Assembly: GCA_002104985.1 (NCBI GenBank)
Contig: MCGO01000009.1
Span: 682,001 to 746,000 of the forward strand
Direction of reading: 5' to 3'
Source of the DNA: Rhizoclosmatium globosum
Taxonomy: Eukaryota; Chytridiomycota; Chytridiomycetes; Chytridiales; Chytriomycetaceae
Length of the DNA: 64,000 bases
Shown: one piece after another, positions 14,003-28,339 of the stretch
Layout: every line of letters starts with the position of its first letter
How positions within the stretch are numbered: position 1 is the stretch's first letter
Program-made: the position numbers and the translations under genes
Notes under the pieces: generated by a model
Database searches by the model: none
The model's input: the letters and a program-made list of their open reading frames with translations, nothing else
Told to the model about the DNA's origin: nothing

Positions 14003-15530
14003 ATGGCATCAGCACCACCACCGCATGGATTCCGACCACCACCGCCGCCTTCTTCCTCTGCCAGTTCCAGTACCAGTTCTTCTATTAATAACACACTACA
14101 AACACAGCCACTAGCGCAACCACATGCACACTCTAGCTCTACCTCCCACCACCAACACAACCACCACCACCACCACCACCACTCTCACCAACAGCCTCGT
14201 CTTCCACCAACCCTCACCCACGCCCTTCCTCCGCGTCCAAACTTCTCACGGCCTCCACCTCCTCCACCTCCTTCAAACCACTCATCTTCTCGTCCATCGG
14301 CATCGCGTCCTTCCTCAGCTCACTCTCAGTTGTCTGCCTCACTCCCCCTCCAACCACTCAGACCACTCTCTGACCGCCACTGCGAATTTTGTAACACGGA
14401 GTTCGAGTCAGAACAGCAAGTCAACGCACACATTAAGCTTGTTCACATTGCATGCAACTTTTGTATGTTCATGGGTACAAGAGATGCTTTGGATGCACAT
14501 TACAATACAAAACATCCAGGAAAAGCGTACGTGTTTTTGTTTCGTTCTAGTACAACGAATACACATTGGTTTTTGACTTCAACCAAGTTTCTGATTTTTA
14601 ATCACTTCAACAGACCTGCTGTAAAAACAAAAGTTGAAGATCCTGCTGAAATCGCGGCTTGGATTGCTGAACGCAAAAAGAAATATCCTACGAAAGATGC
14701 AGTGCAACAGAAGGTGTGTGTGACGCTTCTTGTCAGCCAAACCTCTAAAACGCATTTCATGCCTATCTTCGTTGTAGAAACAAACACATCAGGAAAAACT
14801 CGATAGTGGAATGATTCTTCAAACCCGACAAACAGCCACGAAATCACATACAACACGTCAAACAACAGACACATCAGCAGCGTCTCCCTCCTCACCAACA
14901 AAGAAACGACGTCGAAATTCTCTCTCAGACGGCCCAGACGCCAACAATGACGATGAAGAAGGACAAATACATTCCTCCGACGACGATGACGAAGATGACA
15001 AACTCGATGCCCCTGAATCCTCTGGAAAACCCGTTCACAAAAAGAAACAACTCCCCTGTAAATACTTTGCATCTGGGAAATGCAAAAACGGCGATAATTG
15101 TATGTTTTTGCATATCAAGGAGGCTAGTATTGGTCCAGAGAAGCCGGCCCTTGGAGGTGGGAAAAGACGGAATTTGAGAAGCATGGTATGTGTTTATGTC
15201 TTCTCTTCTTGTGTTGGTGTTTAAAAGTTGCGTAACCGATCCTTGCTGGAATTTTTTTCTCCTCCCTTTTTCTGCACCAATGAGTCATACAAACAACTAA
15301 CCCAATTTCTTGGAATTTTTTTTTAGCTGCTCGAGGGACAAGTTCGGAGACAGAATAATATTATTTTGCAATGTATTCGGTTCTTGATCAAGGATGGGCG
15401 ACTTGTGAAACCTGTTGAAGACGGGAGTGGGAAAGGAAAAGGAAAGGCGGTCGAGTCTGAGCGTGTTTCAGAGACGAAGCAAGAAGTGAAAGATATGGAG
15501 GATGTGAGCGATCATATGAGTGTTTCATAG
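14003..15530 (+). CDS. NUFIP1: NUFIP1-like zinc-finger protein (box C/D snoRNP assembly)
   Basis: Nuclear FMRP-interacting protein 1/Rsa1-type factor that bridges snoRNP proteins with the R2TP complex. Exons are 14003-14526, 14614-14713, 14778-15185 and 15327-15530. The N-terminus is a long Pro/His/Ser tract. A C2H2 finger follows (CEFCNTEFESEQQVNAHIKL), then a second Cys pair and His, then the conserved NUFIP core AAWIAERKKKYPT. A basic/acidic linker leads to a CCCH finger (CKYFASGKCKNGDNCMFLH). The C-terminal helix is LLEGQVRRQNNIILQCIRFL. The NUFIP core, CCCH finger and C-terminal helix together make the call. It is divergent from the candidate securin across a 69-bp spacer. Confidence 0.82.
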
Positions 15531-15638
15531 CCAATGCAATAGCAGATAAATAGTATTCATTTGGGGGAACATTTCATTATCCATAGACTACCCATTATAT
15601 TTTACACTGCTCATATTCATCAAACTCATGATGTTTCA

Positions 15639-16617
15639 CTACTTTTTCGACGAAACCTGTAGTCCAAACTTTTCTATGTCCTTTGTTGCGATATCCACAA
15701 CCACTTTCAGTGCGCCTTGACTTTTAACTCGTGTAACTACATCACGCGGTAAGTATTTAATATTCTCAAGAAATGAGACAAAACGGGTCACCTTCTCTGC
15801 CTTTCGCCTGGGCAATAAAATTATGATCCAAGTATTCAGGTAACCGCCCCGTAATCCACGACAAAAGCTCATGAAACGGCGAAGTTGCCAACGGAACAAC
15901 AGTCGGAATATACAACACATGCCTAATTACACCCCAAAACAGAAAATACATTAATCCCATTTCCACACACGACTCAACCCCACAAAAAAAACACACACAC
16001 GCAGACACACACCTTCCAGGCGTCATAGGCAACCTCACAGCACCATACCCACGCACAACATCCCGTCCCAACTCATCCAACCCATACACACAGACAACCA
16101 ACTGCGGCCACCCAAACGCATTCGTCGATTTAAACGACACGTCAATCGGAAAGTTCCATACACATGTACGTGAGAATGTTCCTGAGGAATACATTGCCTT
16201 CAAGGGCGAGGTGTTTTTTTTTTTAAGATTTTGAGGTGTCATCACTGTGGGGTTGGCTCCTCACCTGGCTGAAGGTGGCTGATGTGGATGTTCGTGACAT
16301 TTGGGTTAATCCGTCTTCGAGACCGTTGACAATAACCTGGTTTGTTTTTATGTTTTGTTTGTAGGGGAGAGTTGGTTGAGGGGGGGTTTGACAGGTCAGT
16401 CCTTTGGTGGAAATGGGAGTCTGTGGGTCGGGTTTTTACCCAGTCAGGTCCGTATTTGAAGTTGTATTTGCAATAGAGATGGTCAAAGTTTGGGTACTGG
16501 GTGTGTGGGGGGTGTAAAGTAGGAATTCAAGTTTAGATGAGTATCAAAGGTGCATTCATATTGAATTACAAGTGCCGATTCGATCTGTCCGATCGCTGAT
16601 ACTGAGAAGAAGCTCAT
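15639..16617 (-). CDS. B9D1: B9 domain-containing protein 1 (ciliary transition zone)
   Basis: Component of the MKS complex at the ciliary transition zone. Six exons join perfectly in phase: 16617-16570, 16496-16440, 16336-16265, 16197-16013, 15922-15792 and 15736-15639, giving 196 residues (human B9D1 is about 204). The protein begins [16 protein letters not shown]. It continues [19 protein letters not shown], then [20 protein letters not shown], then the B9 core [18 protein letters not shown], then [11 protein letters not shown] and [17 protein letters not shown]. The fifth intron has a weak GTGACC donor, adopted because it restores the family reading EVTRVKSQG. Its presence is strong evidence for a flagellated life stage. 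Confidence 0.92.
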
Positions 16618-16798
16618 TTTGCAGTTCGATGGATGCTGTCAAATGTTGTTGGGATTCTGTCCGAAAGAAAATAATTGGAAGGAAGAAGAGAACACACAAT
16701 TCATTTCCCAATTATCATCAAAATAAACCCAGAGAACAAAAAAGAAAGTATGAATATAGACACAAAGAGAACAAATGTTTTGGAAAAAAAAAGGCAAT

Positions 16799-19700
16799 TT
16801 ACTGTTGCTCAGGCAAGATGATAGATGGAGCGCCTGCGACCAAACTACGTGAGAGTTCGCGAAGAGATTCCACTGATGGTGACGAGTGCGGAAAGAATGA
16901 AAGGAGATATAGAAAGAGAGAGATCCATTTCGCCAGGGCTTCTGGCCATCGTCGATGATTTGAACTCCACAGCGAGGACGGTGCCAAGTCCATAAAAATG
17001 GGCCGTTTCAGAACACCGCTACGTTTTCCAAAGAGAAGTAAGTAAATCAATGATTGATAAAAAAACCGGCTTTTACCAGAAGAGCAGCCCTGCGAGTTGG
17101 AGATAGTCTGTGGCTTGTTCACGAGTTCCAAAGTAAATCAAGTCTTCCACAATATGCATGTAACGGAAATATATTTCGGCAGCCTTTTCGTTGCCCTATT
17201 TATATCATGAGTAAACATAAATCTGACACTAGAAGTAAGACTTACAACGTTCGCCTCTGTACTAACATCTACAAGAACATTGAAAACGCTATCATTTGCA
17301 TGAATTTCTCTGAGAAGACGAATGATTTGTCCTTCCAAGACAATATACGAGTGCCTAGACCCAGTCGCAACTTGAAAGTGGTTCAAGTGACCAAAGCTCA
17401 ACTTCAAAACAATCCAATACTTTTCACTAGGTCGTTTTTTGTTGTAGATTGTTATTTGCTCCACAAAGTATTTTTCCTATTTGTTCACGTTAATACAATA
17501 AATATTAACGTTAAACAAGCTCACCCTTCTCAAGACATCGATGTCCTTTTGCAAAGAATTCATAATAGGATATACTCGAATTATTCGCGATTGGTCAACG
17601 TCGACCATGGATGAACAGTTTGGCTTTTTCCCCACCGGAATTGGCGTTGAACGAGCAGCTTCAGCGTCAGCAACGATATCCACCCCAAAGTACATAGAAT
17701 CATTCAGAACCTCGAAATCTAATGCATCAGACAAAAGATTCTCGATCCTTAATGATGAGAAGGGCTCGGCGAACTTGATCTCCCAAGTATCTTTCTCTTC
17801 TTCCGCAGCAGATGCACGTTCTGCCACGGGAACTGGAGCTTTTCGTCGAATTTTACCAGAAAAAGAAACTTCCTGGGTTGGAAGGTATATTTGAGGACAA
17901 CGGCAGCTGGCACGCAAGTAGATGGTCTTTTGATAGTCTTTAACAAGCCGGCAGTTGACAGATATTTCCACAACTTTTTGGTCAATTTTGTTCCCAGTGG
18001 CTAAATCAAGCCTTTCAGCAGATTCATCATCTCCCAAGGACGGCCGATATCTCAAAAAGACACGCATAAATGATTCAGGCTGTACTATTACACTGCGGAA
18101 CACTTTTGCAGCAGAACGAGAGAGCGAGAAGATAAGCTCAGTAGGGTCATTTGATTTGAGGTTGGATTTGATGAAGAACTCCAGTGGAACACTTTCATGG
18201 TTCTGAATGATGATTGATCGAGCAGTATACTCCATATCATAGTAGAGTCCGTTCATTGTGATAACATCATTGCTCAGTCCTTCGTTTGCCAAAGGATCTA
18301 AACCAGCAACAATCACGTCGAAGACGTTATTTGAGTCAGACACTGATTGAGCTAAAATGCCGGAAGGTGTTGTAGCTCCTTGGCTCGGGCTGATAGTCCT
18401 TCGAAGGTTGTGCTTTCCAACAACAGCCATATAAGTTCGAATAATCTTTGAGTCCAATGGATTGTCCAAGTTGTCAATGATAATATACGTTGAGTACATT
18501 CCACGAACGCTGGTCACAAAATTGAAGTTGATTGAATGACTGGTGTTTCGCGCATCCAGGGTTCCATCGGACCTACTGAGCAAAATCCACGACTTGTCGT
18601 TATCTGATAACGTTCGAATCTTGTAAGAGACACGATCTGTAGATTGACTTTCTAAAACGATTCGCTTTGTGACAATGGCACTAGAGATGTCTTGTTGTCC
18701 TAAGTCCAGCTCAAACAGACCACCAGGCTCAGAACTTTGCTGAGATCCATCCAAAATACGTTTACAGCCTCTCAAGTTCAGTAAGTAACCGTTTGGTCGG
18801 CGTCTAACTTAAAACGTTAATAACTTATTTGGAAAAGAGCATACACAAACATACCCAATGTGATCTGACATATTTGATCGATTTGATTGGGAGTATTGGG
18901 TATAGATTTTTTCGGCAGCTCCGCTAAGATTCGAGTTCGGGAAAGAAGTGTTGTCGGACATTGAGACTTCATCATCAATACTCTGTGGTTCTTCAGTGAA
19001 AGACAATTCATGTTCCGATAAGACATTGTCTGTAATCGCTTCCATAGACTCCGAAATTGAGTCATTGCGTTCACTGTCAACATGTCTCGCAACAGACAAG
19101 GCCTCCAAGGTGTTATAAGTCATGGTGCTCTCTGTTATCGATATTTGAACTGTCTGAAAGAAGCTATTAACGGAGTTGATGTCATAAATGTGTAGCTTGA
19201 CAGAGTCTGATATTCCACCAATGTTGGACTTAAGCAGTGTCACAGATAAAATCAGTTGAGAACCAGGTTCCACAGTACCATCATTCTCAGATCCTAACGG
19301 CGAAATTTCAATCAAGTTTGTACCAAGCGGGAATTCCAAAGGATAATCGATAGCCACACGGAAGTTCAATGGGAAAAACCGAGAGTGATTAGTTAGGCTG
19401 ATTTGCTTCATCTGATGTGTAGCAGATTCAATAGAATCGATTGGAAAACATGTAAATTTGATGCGTTTTTCGCTGACTCCAAACGTAGGACCCTCAACGA
19501 CTGTACACCGAAGCGGGATGTTTTGAGTCATTCGTTTTGGGGCAGTCGTCATCGTACCACCCTGGCTATCGGCTGAAGCAGAATGATACTTGGTTGTGAT
19601 TAACAGCGAACCCATCATAACTCCATAAGGACTTGTCAGTGTCTTAGACTTTTCAGAGTTTGACATCAAACGCGCACCATCCTGAACATATGCACGAATA

Positions 19701-22700
19701 CGCACATCGAGTGCTCCAAGTGGCTCCAATGTTAGAATTCCATTCAAGTGGGAGTTAGCTTGTCGAGAAACAATATCTAGATGGACGAAGTCAGATAGTT
19801 CAGGCAACGCCTCAAACTCGATTTCAAATTTAAGGTCCTGTTCTGACTTGTTGATGATCTTGAACCAGTTATCACAAGGTGCTGCATTGATGGCACCGGG
19901 GTATACAAGAGGAGGCAACACCAATTCACCATCAACTAATCGTTCAAACTTCAAGTCCAACAATGTCAGCACAGACCTAGCTTCTACTGTCAAAACGTTT
20001 CTTGGATTGAACAAATTTGTAATTTTGATTGCACTGATACATGGCCCGACTTTATCGTTAGCGATTTTCCGAGGTTTGAGAACAGCTTCAACAATATGTT
20101 GTTTGCAGTTTTCAATTCGACTATTCTCCATAGTCTGTCCCAGTTCATTCGTAATCTTCACAATTTCGATCATATCCGGCAACTCAATCTCGTATTGTAG
20201 AGAGCACTCAGATTGGTTAAGAACACTGAATGAGAACGGAACATCTTCCCAATTATTCAAATGACCAACTCGACCAAGATCAATGAAAGTTGGTTCCACG
20301 CTTCCGACAGACAGTCCATACGATGCTATCAAATCGATGGCATTCAGTGCAACATCTTTCTCAGGATTTTCTAACAAGAGTAAGCCACGAACAGTCACGT
20401 TCTTTCCTGCCAATAAACGACGACACACTTCTTCTGTCGCAGGAGGTAGATGAACAGAAACGTACACACTTGCTTTTTGATGCTTTTGCAAAAGGAGATT
20501 TCCCGTTTGGCTCAAGTCTGAATTACTACTCATGACAAATCCACTGCCACCACTCCGTACCCATCGAATACCGTTATTTAATGTCACATTTGCGGCAATT
20601 TCGAGTAGTTCTTCTGTCTTATTGACTAACTCGAAACTTTTCTCATACGAGAATTCCACTTCAGTTCGGGCTTTCTTTTGTAAGTATATCATTGGTGTTC
20701 CTTCAGAGGTGAATTCAGCAGAACTGATCGCTACGTAAATGTCGTCCCACCAAATCACTGGACATAACCGGTCATCAGTAACTTTTGCCTCAAATCGAGA
20801 TTTTGAATACATTGAATGTTGACTATAAATAATCTTTGCAGGGCAATATAACGCTAGTCCATTAACCTCTGTAAAACCAATGTCAGCAAAGAAGCGAACT
20901 TCAACCGAAACGTCTTGACTTGGATTATTCTCATTCTTAACAACGATCTGCTCAAGAGTATGGCCCCACTTGGAACATTTAAAAGTAAATGGTATGACTA
21001 AACTTGTTAAAGAATTTGAAATGGCGGAACTGCTGTCGTCCTCCAAGGCTGCAATTACGCCAGAGTACTTCTCGAGTTGAATTTCAGGTGATTGACATTC
21101 AACTGTGAACACCAACGGCAATCTTGGCGAGCGATTCAAAACTGTAATTTGACCACTATACGTTGCACCGATAGACTTGCTGTTCCCAAGATCCACATAG
21201 CATTCTTCAAGAGCAAGGTTAGAAACACCAATAACTGCTGTGAATCTGACTGATTGCATCAGCACATAAAACGACGAAATCCCAGGGCTAGCTGCGTCAA
21301 GCTCAACCGATTCAAGCACATTGACAGAAAATTTAATCCCTCCAATCAATGTCCTTGACACTTCAACTTGAGGCTTATCAACAGTAAGACTGGTGAGAGC
21401 CGTTTCACTTGTCATTGATCCTGAAGGCGCATTCAGATTTGTGACTGATTTGCTGCTCACTTTGCCATTTCCTTGAAAGTTCGAGTTGGACGGCTTTAAA
21501 ACTGACGGTTGTAGAGCAATATACAGAGTCAATCTCTCACGTGGCTTCATAATGACTTCATTTGCAGGAATTTCCAGAGTCTTTTCCGCGAATATAATAC
21601 ATTGCTGGGATAAATTTGAACTGGCTGAAATGGAGATTTCGCAATCAGAGATATTCACAACGTCAAATGGCTGCACTTTGGCAAATTTTTTGGTAGAATT
21701 CACATAACATGGCCCCAACTCAAGCTGAGACGTTGGCGTTGTGAGGCAAGGGAACTGAAGATATGCATTCAGTATTCCATAGAATGTAAATGTGACGTTT
21801 TCAACAGTGTCCAAGGATGCAACTTTGAATGAATGTTGTTGTCGCCCCAATTCAACAGGGGTAATTTGAAGATAGATTCGACGCGACTCACGAGGTTCCA
21901 ATGACCCAATCGGCTCTTTAAATACCACCAAGCTATTTGTGGCCCCAGGAATGATTTCAAATTGTAACTTGCTGTCTGTTTGATTAAACATCGTGAAGTA
22001 GCAATCACGTTTCTCGTTGATTTCCAGCCGTCCAATATCAATAACCGTTAGCTCCAGAGTAAACAATGGTTTCATAGTATCAATTGGAGATAGGACAGTC
22101 TGTCTTGATTCATTCGCAAGCACAGTCTCAGATTCAATCAATATCTGCTCATTGATCGGGTTTTGCGCAATTAACGCCATATTATGGCCTTCAGCAATCA
22201 AAAGCTCAGTAAAGCGCTTCTGTTCAAAACATGCTACACAACGAAATGTTACGTTCTTCATGACATCCGTATTTTTGGATTCATGGACAAACACAGAACC
22301 ATGACAAATTTCAACTTCTTGAATAACTTGATTGGGAAGCTGAAATATACAGGGTTAGAAATACCAAGGCAATCTGAAAAAAGTTATTCACCATATTTAG
22401 TTTCCGCATCGGCCTGATATGTACCGCAACAGTCTTACTACCTTTTGGCTCAATTACAATTGATAGAGGGCCGGCAGTGTATTTTGCTTTGTCATTGCGG
22501 GGAGCAACAGACACAGAATCCGATGTGCTTATTGACTCAAACTCAGACCCAATCTTCGATGAATTCTCATCCTTTGACTTTCCAATATCATCTTCCATGT
22601 TACCAGACCTGAGTTTCTCAAGTTTGTCGAGGGCTTTCTTGATTTTCTCTTCTTTTCCCTTTCGGCGATAAATCTTGAGCTTCTGCTCCAACTCCTCAAT

Positions 22701-25700
22701 TTTTTCCATAATTTCTTTCGAGAGGACAGGTTTTTTCTTTCCTGAGGCATCGTCAGCAGTATTGGGTCCTTCTCCCGCCCCTCCCAAGGCTTCAAGTCGA
22801 ACATCCAAAACAACAGTTCTAAAATCAAGCTTTTCATCATCAATTCGTACTTCAAAAGTTCTAGTTTTCGAGCTAGTGTTGGAGACGACAATATGCTGAA
22901 TGTTGCCTGAAAATTCGCCCAACAGACAGGGCCCAAAATCTAATTCGAGATTATCAATCGAAAACTTGGATGGTTGACGAATATGGGCTTTGATGGTCAA
23001 TGTTTGATCGTTTTCGCGATCATGGATGTTTTCGATGGAGAGCTTCTCTTGAAACTGCCCAGCAAGGGAAGGATCAAAGATGAAGTCGATTTCCTTCTTT
23101 CCATATCCACGGATGAGTCCAATTCGTGCGTCAGGGATGGTAATATCTCCAGACGAAATAGACCCAGATTTTCGAACGTAATAGAAAAGAGGCGCCTCAC
23201 TCTTATTGCGAATCACAATTGTTTTTGTTTGCGGCTCATTCTTGTCAAGGTACCCAAAGTTGATATTTCGTTGTCCGAGTTCCATCATGGATCTACAAAG
23301 TGAACATCGAAGCATCAACTCGCGGACAGGAATTTGGCCAATGTCCCCAGACAATAGTTGCTCAAACTGAGGCTGATGGATATCGCGATCGAAGTCAACA
23401 ATCTTGATCAAAATTTTGGCATCGTGTTTCTTGGCTTTAGTCTGCTTTTGATTAGTAATCGAAATTAATGAATGAACACCCAAACCTGTACAAACGGCCT
23501 TTTTGATCCAGACGCAGTCATCACCGCAACTAATGAAGTCTCAGAACCTGGTTCCAATTCAATCACAGTTATAGGACAAAGACGGCCGTCTTTAATCAAA
23601 GACGTCAATTCCCTTTGCAGAAGTTGATAGGCCTGCACAACAATAATCAGTCTCAGACTAATGACGCAAAGCTAACAACATACCTTGACATACTTCTCCT
23701 CGGATATTTGCTTGGAAAAGAGTGGAGGAACAGCTCCTGTAAACTCTTCAAGAGACTTCAAGAAAGCATCCAAATTCAACTTAGGCCCCGGCGCTGCAGC
23801 AGGTGGAGCAGGATCAGGTTTTCCATTATTAGGTCGTTGTGCTGGTCGTGCATTTGATTTCGGCAATTGTGCCCCATTTGGCGCCAACAAGGAATTCCTT
23901 GGTTTAGAGTCACCATTTCCATTTCCATTTCCACCGCTTACGGCACTAGGTTCAGTGACCGTTCCTTCTTGAGGACTTGCTGCAGATTCTTTTGCATCCT
24001 CTTCATTCGAGAATCCATGGCCATCGCGATATTGCTTTCGTAATTGCTGTAATCCTTCCGAGCTCGAAGCCATCATCGCAGTTGTAATCTTGCGATTGGG
24101 AGAAAACTTGGCTTCTTTGCCTGAGAGTCTCAAAGATGCCAAGTCCAAGTATTTAGGTTCCCTGGCGTCATTCGTGTCTGTGGCTTCAAACGAGTTTTGT
24201 GCAATGATGGAAGATGTTACTTCGTGAATACGTGGAGCAGTTGCCGCAGTAGCGGGAGACAGAGCATCATCAACGCCTGCAGTTCCAGGAGTACTATCTG
24301 ATGGTAACCGCTTTCCTGGTTTCTTGTCCCCCAATGTATCAATCAGCTGCTCTTTCAAAGCCATAGAATCAATATTTGCACCAGTACCAGGAACATTTTC
24401 TGATACGCGGGAATTAGCACGCTTTGAGTAGATAACAATTTCATCAGCCATTGATGAAGTTATTTCCAGCACAAGCTTTTTCTTTGAGGTATTTTCGATT
24501 GAAAACGATCGTACAGTCGGGGCATTTAGAATAACAGAACCAAAGTCCATGAAATTTGTTGAGCCTGGAGTCAGAATACGGTAGAATAATGAATGGAATG
24601 TGACACGGTTTTTGTCGATGTGAGTTGATTTGACTTCGACGATTTGATCATTTTCGCGGTTATTGAAATTGACGACAGTAATTTGTTTGCTATGACAGAT
24701 GTGTTATATAAAGATTTCAAGAGATGAAGCCTTACCAGTAGTCGGGATTCACCTTCCGTGGATAAATATCAAGCTTGATTTCAATGGATTGCTTCGGAGG
24801 AATAAGTAATTCTCCGCGGTAACAACTAAGAACTTTGGCTGTTTTTCATAAGTTAGTATTGGAAACCAAAGTAGGCAAGGCAGGTAACACTCACAAACGA
24901 ACTGAACTTCGACTTTTGCTGTTAACTCTGACAGATTCAGTACTGTGATTGGAAGTGATTTGAGTGTCCCCACATCCGTGTCTCCAAAATTTAACTCCTT
25001 TGGAACCACTTCAATCAAAGAGGTACACGTCTTCGCTTTGCATTGAACATTCTTTCGTTCTTTTTCATTGCTTCCTTGCTTCATGTACGTCAGTGTCACC
25101 CTGAAATTTCGTTTGATTAAGCGACCCCCACTTGCCGAGCTTGTGTGCAATGTATCTGAAACAGGGTCTTTCGTAGGCCTGTAACACAGCTCGATCGTTC
25201 TTTCGATTCCAGGCCGAAGAGACAACTCTTCAATTCTAGTCACTTCATCCCCATCTTTCGTGAACCGTCTCTGCTCGCTATTCATGGTCCCAACACTGCT
25301 TCCGTAAATCCCTAAATCATCTACATCTCCACCATAACTACTACCATCATCAGCTAACCCAGCTCCAGTCGCAGTTCCCCGTCGTCCCATCAGATCCAAC
25401 AGATCCATGGAACTTGACGTTAAAGTCTCACTATTCAGCCTCTGCAACGTAACAGGAGAACTCGACCTCGAATTCAAACTACTCGAAGGATTCGACAAGT
25501 CACTCAAGCTCGCACTCTCCAGCCCCGCAAGCTCCCTAATCCTCCCAGTCCTTAACACAGGTCGACCTCCACCCCCAACCCCATCCTCCCCAAACAACCG
25601 CCGCGAACTCGTACTTCCACTCAACCGCCTCAACTCATCTCCACTAGCCCCACCATCATCCCCACCACCACCAGCCCCCCTTGAATGTATATGGTGGAAC

Positions 25701-28120
25701 GGATACTCAACAGACGGAATCAACTGAAACACAAGATCCACATTCTCCTCAACCCCAAGAAACAAGTCTACAGGCGCGTCGCTCAAGTTCCGCACCGTGA
25801 TCCGCTGTTTATAAAGCGCGCCAGTGTAACAGTCCCCAAAATCAACCATACTGTTTTCAACGCGAAGGAGTTCCTCTGTTGGTGCGGATTTGACGTCGGC
25901 TGTCACGAGTGCTTGGACAGTGTTTCCGGCGGAGTCGTTGCAGTTTTCGAGCTGGAGGTCGTAGTTGAATTCGCCGGGTTCGGTTGGTTTGAAGGTGACG
26001 CGGATTCGGCGTTGGGAGTAAGATGGGATTGGGCGGGTGAAATCGAGCGGTTCGGCAGTGTCGTAGTCGCTGAATGTGAGCCATGAGTTGTTTTGGCGGT
26101 TGGAGAGGTCGATTGTGTTGAGGACCCAGTAGAGGTCAATTTCAGATCTAAAAAAGAGTTATGGAATTAGTTTGAGGGAGGAAAGAGATGAGGAGAGGAA
26201 AAACTCAACTTGTTCCAGATGGAAAAGTCTTTGAAATATGTGCTTCCAACAACACACCCATCGAAACTGATTCCTGTTTCTCCAATATCTGTCCATAGTA
26301 CAGATCGACAAACTCGCGATCTAAACTTCAGCGTGACCTATATTGATTTTGGGGTGAGTCACTAATAATTGAAGGAAAGAGATCGAATTTTACTTGATAA
26401 TCAGGTGACCCGGAATCTCGCGTTAACGTCGTTGCCATAGCACCAAAATTGCCAACTCCATCTTCTCCTACAATTTCTGATGGTACTAAAGCAGTATTTG
26501 AAGACAGATGGGAAGGTAGCGGAACTCCGCCGTTCATTGAGGATGTACGTTGGTCAGTAGTCACTGTATTGGGAGACCCATTACTTCCATTACCATTCCC
26601 ATTACTGCTTCCATTCGTTATAAGATGTGTATCGGGGACTGTTGGTTTAATAATGAAAGCAAACTATGCAACAAAAGAGAAGTAAGATAACATAATCAGT
26701 TGGAAGGACAACACTTACAAAGAAAATGAGACCGTTGATTTCACAAAAGTCATGCAACTCTTCGCCATTATCCATGCTGTTATGAATTGGGGTGGATTCA
26801 GGGCTCTGAAGAGATAAGGATGTGGAGTCTAATGAAGATCCAGGAAGATGTGATTGATCAGGGGAAGACGAGCGATGTTGCTGCATATTCCCGGGAAGAG
26901 ATTGATCGTCGGGTAAGAAGGCTAGGACGACGGGTAACGTTTGTCCAGGTTCCAAGTCTACTTGATCAATGTAATTGACATAGTTGAACAACTGATTGTA
27001 TTGATGATCATGATTATTGCTGTTTTTTTCTGATGGAAGTTGCGGAGCTGCAGCAGATGCAGCCGAAGTTGGGCTTCGTAATGCTAGTTGGGTATGATCA
27101 TTGAGGTTCAGGGGAGACGTGGGGAAATCCGCCGGATTCGGACTCCATAGGACATTATGCTGATTGAGAGGGAGAGGAAGATCATCCATCTCCGGGTGCT
27201 GTTGCAACAAATGCTGATCGAGTTTCTTGAGGTTATCTTTTTTGAAAGGAGTTGGGGTGTCAAGCAGATCATCATCGTCATCCTCCGAGTTTCCCACCAA
27301 CTGATCATCCTCGAACAGTTCATCCTCGTCGTCGTCAAAGTCGTCGAAGGCGTCCCCCGGGGCTGGAGCAAAGAAAGCGGGAGGAAGGGGCATTGACAGC
27401 GACGCGTCTGAAAAGTGGTTTGGCGTGGTTGACGCCGAGGCCGAACCCGAAACCGACGAAGAAGCTGAAGTTGATGTTGACGTTGCCGTTGCTGTCGAAG
27501 TTGTTGAAGCAACTGACGACTGGGCCAGTCGCATCTGGGCACTTCTTCGACGCGCCGAGGCTGACGTTGGAGCAAGAAGACGCGGCCGAGGAAGGTTCTC
27601 GTTGGTCAGTTGGAAGGCAAGTTGCGGGCCGAGCGTTGTCTTGAGGCGAACTTGAACGCGGTGGGTCTGTGATGGGTTGCGCAGATACACCCATTGGAGG
27701 TGGTGCAGTCCGTTCAGGTACACGTTGTCACAGGCGATCTAGTTGTTATTCAGATTGAATAGATAAGATGTGAGGCAGAGGTAGAGGCACAGGTGGTAGA
27801 CAGATACACACCACAGGCAGAGAACCACCCGCTGTCGTTGCCGCCGACACCGACGATGACGCCACCGAAGCAGAGTCCGTTGAAACAGACGCAGACGCAG
27901 TTGCCGATGCCGTTGATGTCGACGCTGAGCCCAGAGAGACCCGCGAGTTCTGGGACACATCTCTCTCCCTTTCCCGCTCTCGTTCCCTTTCATCTTGCAC
28001 TTCCCGATCCCGATCCCGGCTTCGCGACAGTTCCCGTTGGTTTCGCCGGCTCTCCTCGCTGTCTCCGAGGTCGCCTTGGTCGCGTGAGGTTGCAAGCGGA
28101 AGCACATTAATGGCCTCCAT
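16799..28120 (-). CDS. giant multi-domain protein with ASH/MSP-like immunoglobulin repeats
   Basis: One continuous gene in many exons, about 3,400-3,500 residues. Boundaries checked include exon 1 at 28120-27812, exon 2 at 27738-26719, and C-terminal exons ending at the stop 16799. Long exons at about 22294-18860 and 18775-17530 carry most of the protein. It contains many beta-rich repeats of the ASPM/SPD-2/Hydin (ASH)-MSP kind. Examples are MVDFGDCYTGALYKQRITVR, MDFGSVILNAPTVRSFSIEN, INFGYLDKNEPQTKTIVIRN, LDFGPCLLGEFSGNIQHIVV and TFIDLGRVGHLNNWEDVPFS. The N-terminal third has RE/SR-rich, Ser/Thr-rich and acidic linkers. ASH repeats are typical of Hydin, CFAP47/65/74 and centrosomal proteins, and a ciliary role fits the neighbour B9D1. 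I cannot assign it to one named family. Confidence 0.72.
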
Positions 28121-28339
28121 CACTGGTTTTGGTGAAAAACAAAGAGATATTAAACCTTCTCTAGAAAAGTATTATTCAACGGGAAGAAATAGTATGGTAT
28201 CATGCGTCTTTAATGCCTCGGTGCGTCTTTCGTGACTTCCTTCAAGTCTTCCATAACTTCCTCTTCCTCCTTCACAAGCTAAAACCATAATGCGATCCGT
28301 CCAATTCCAGTATCATCAACATATGCAATACACCATCAA

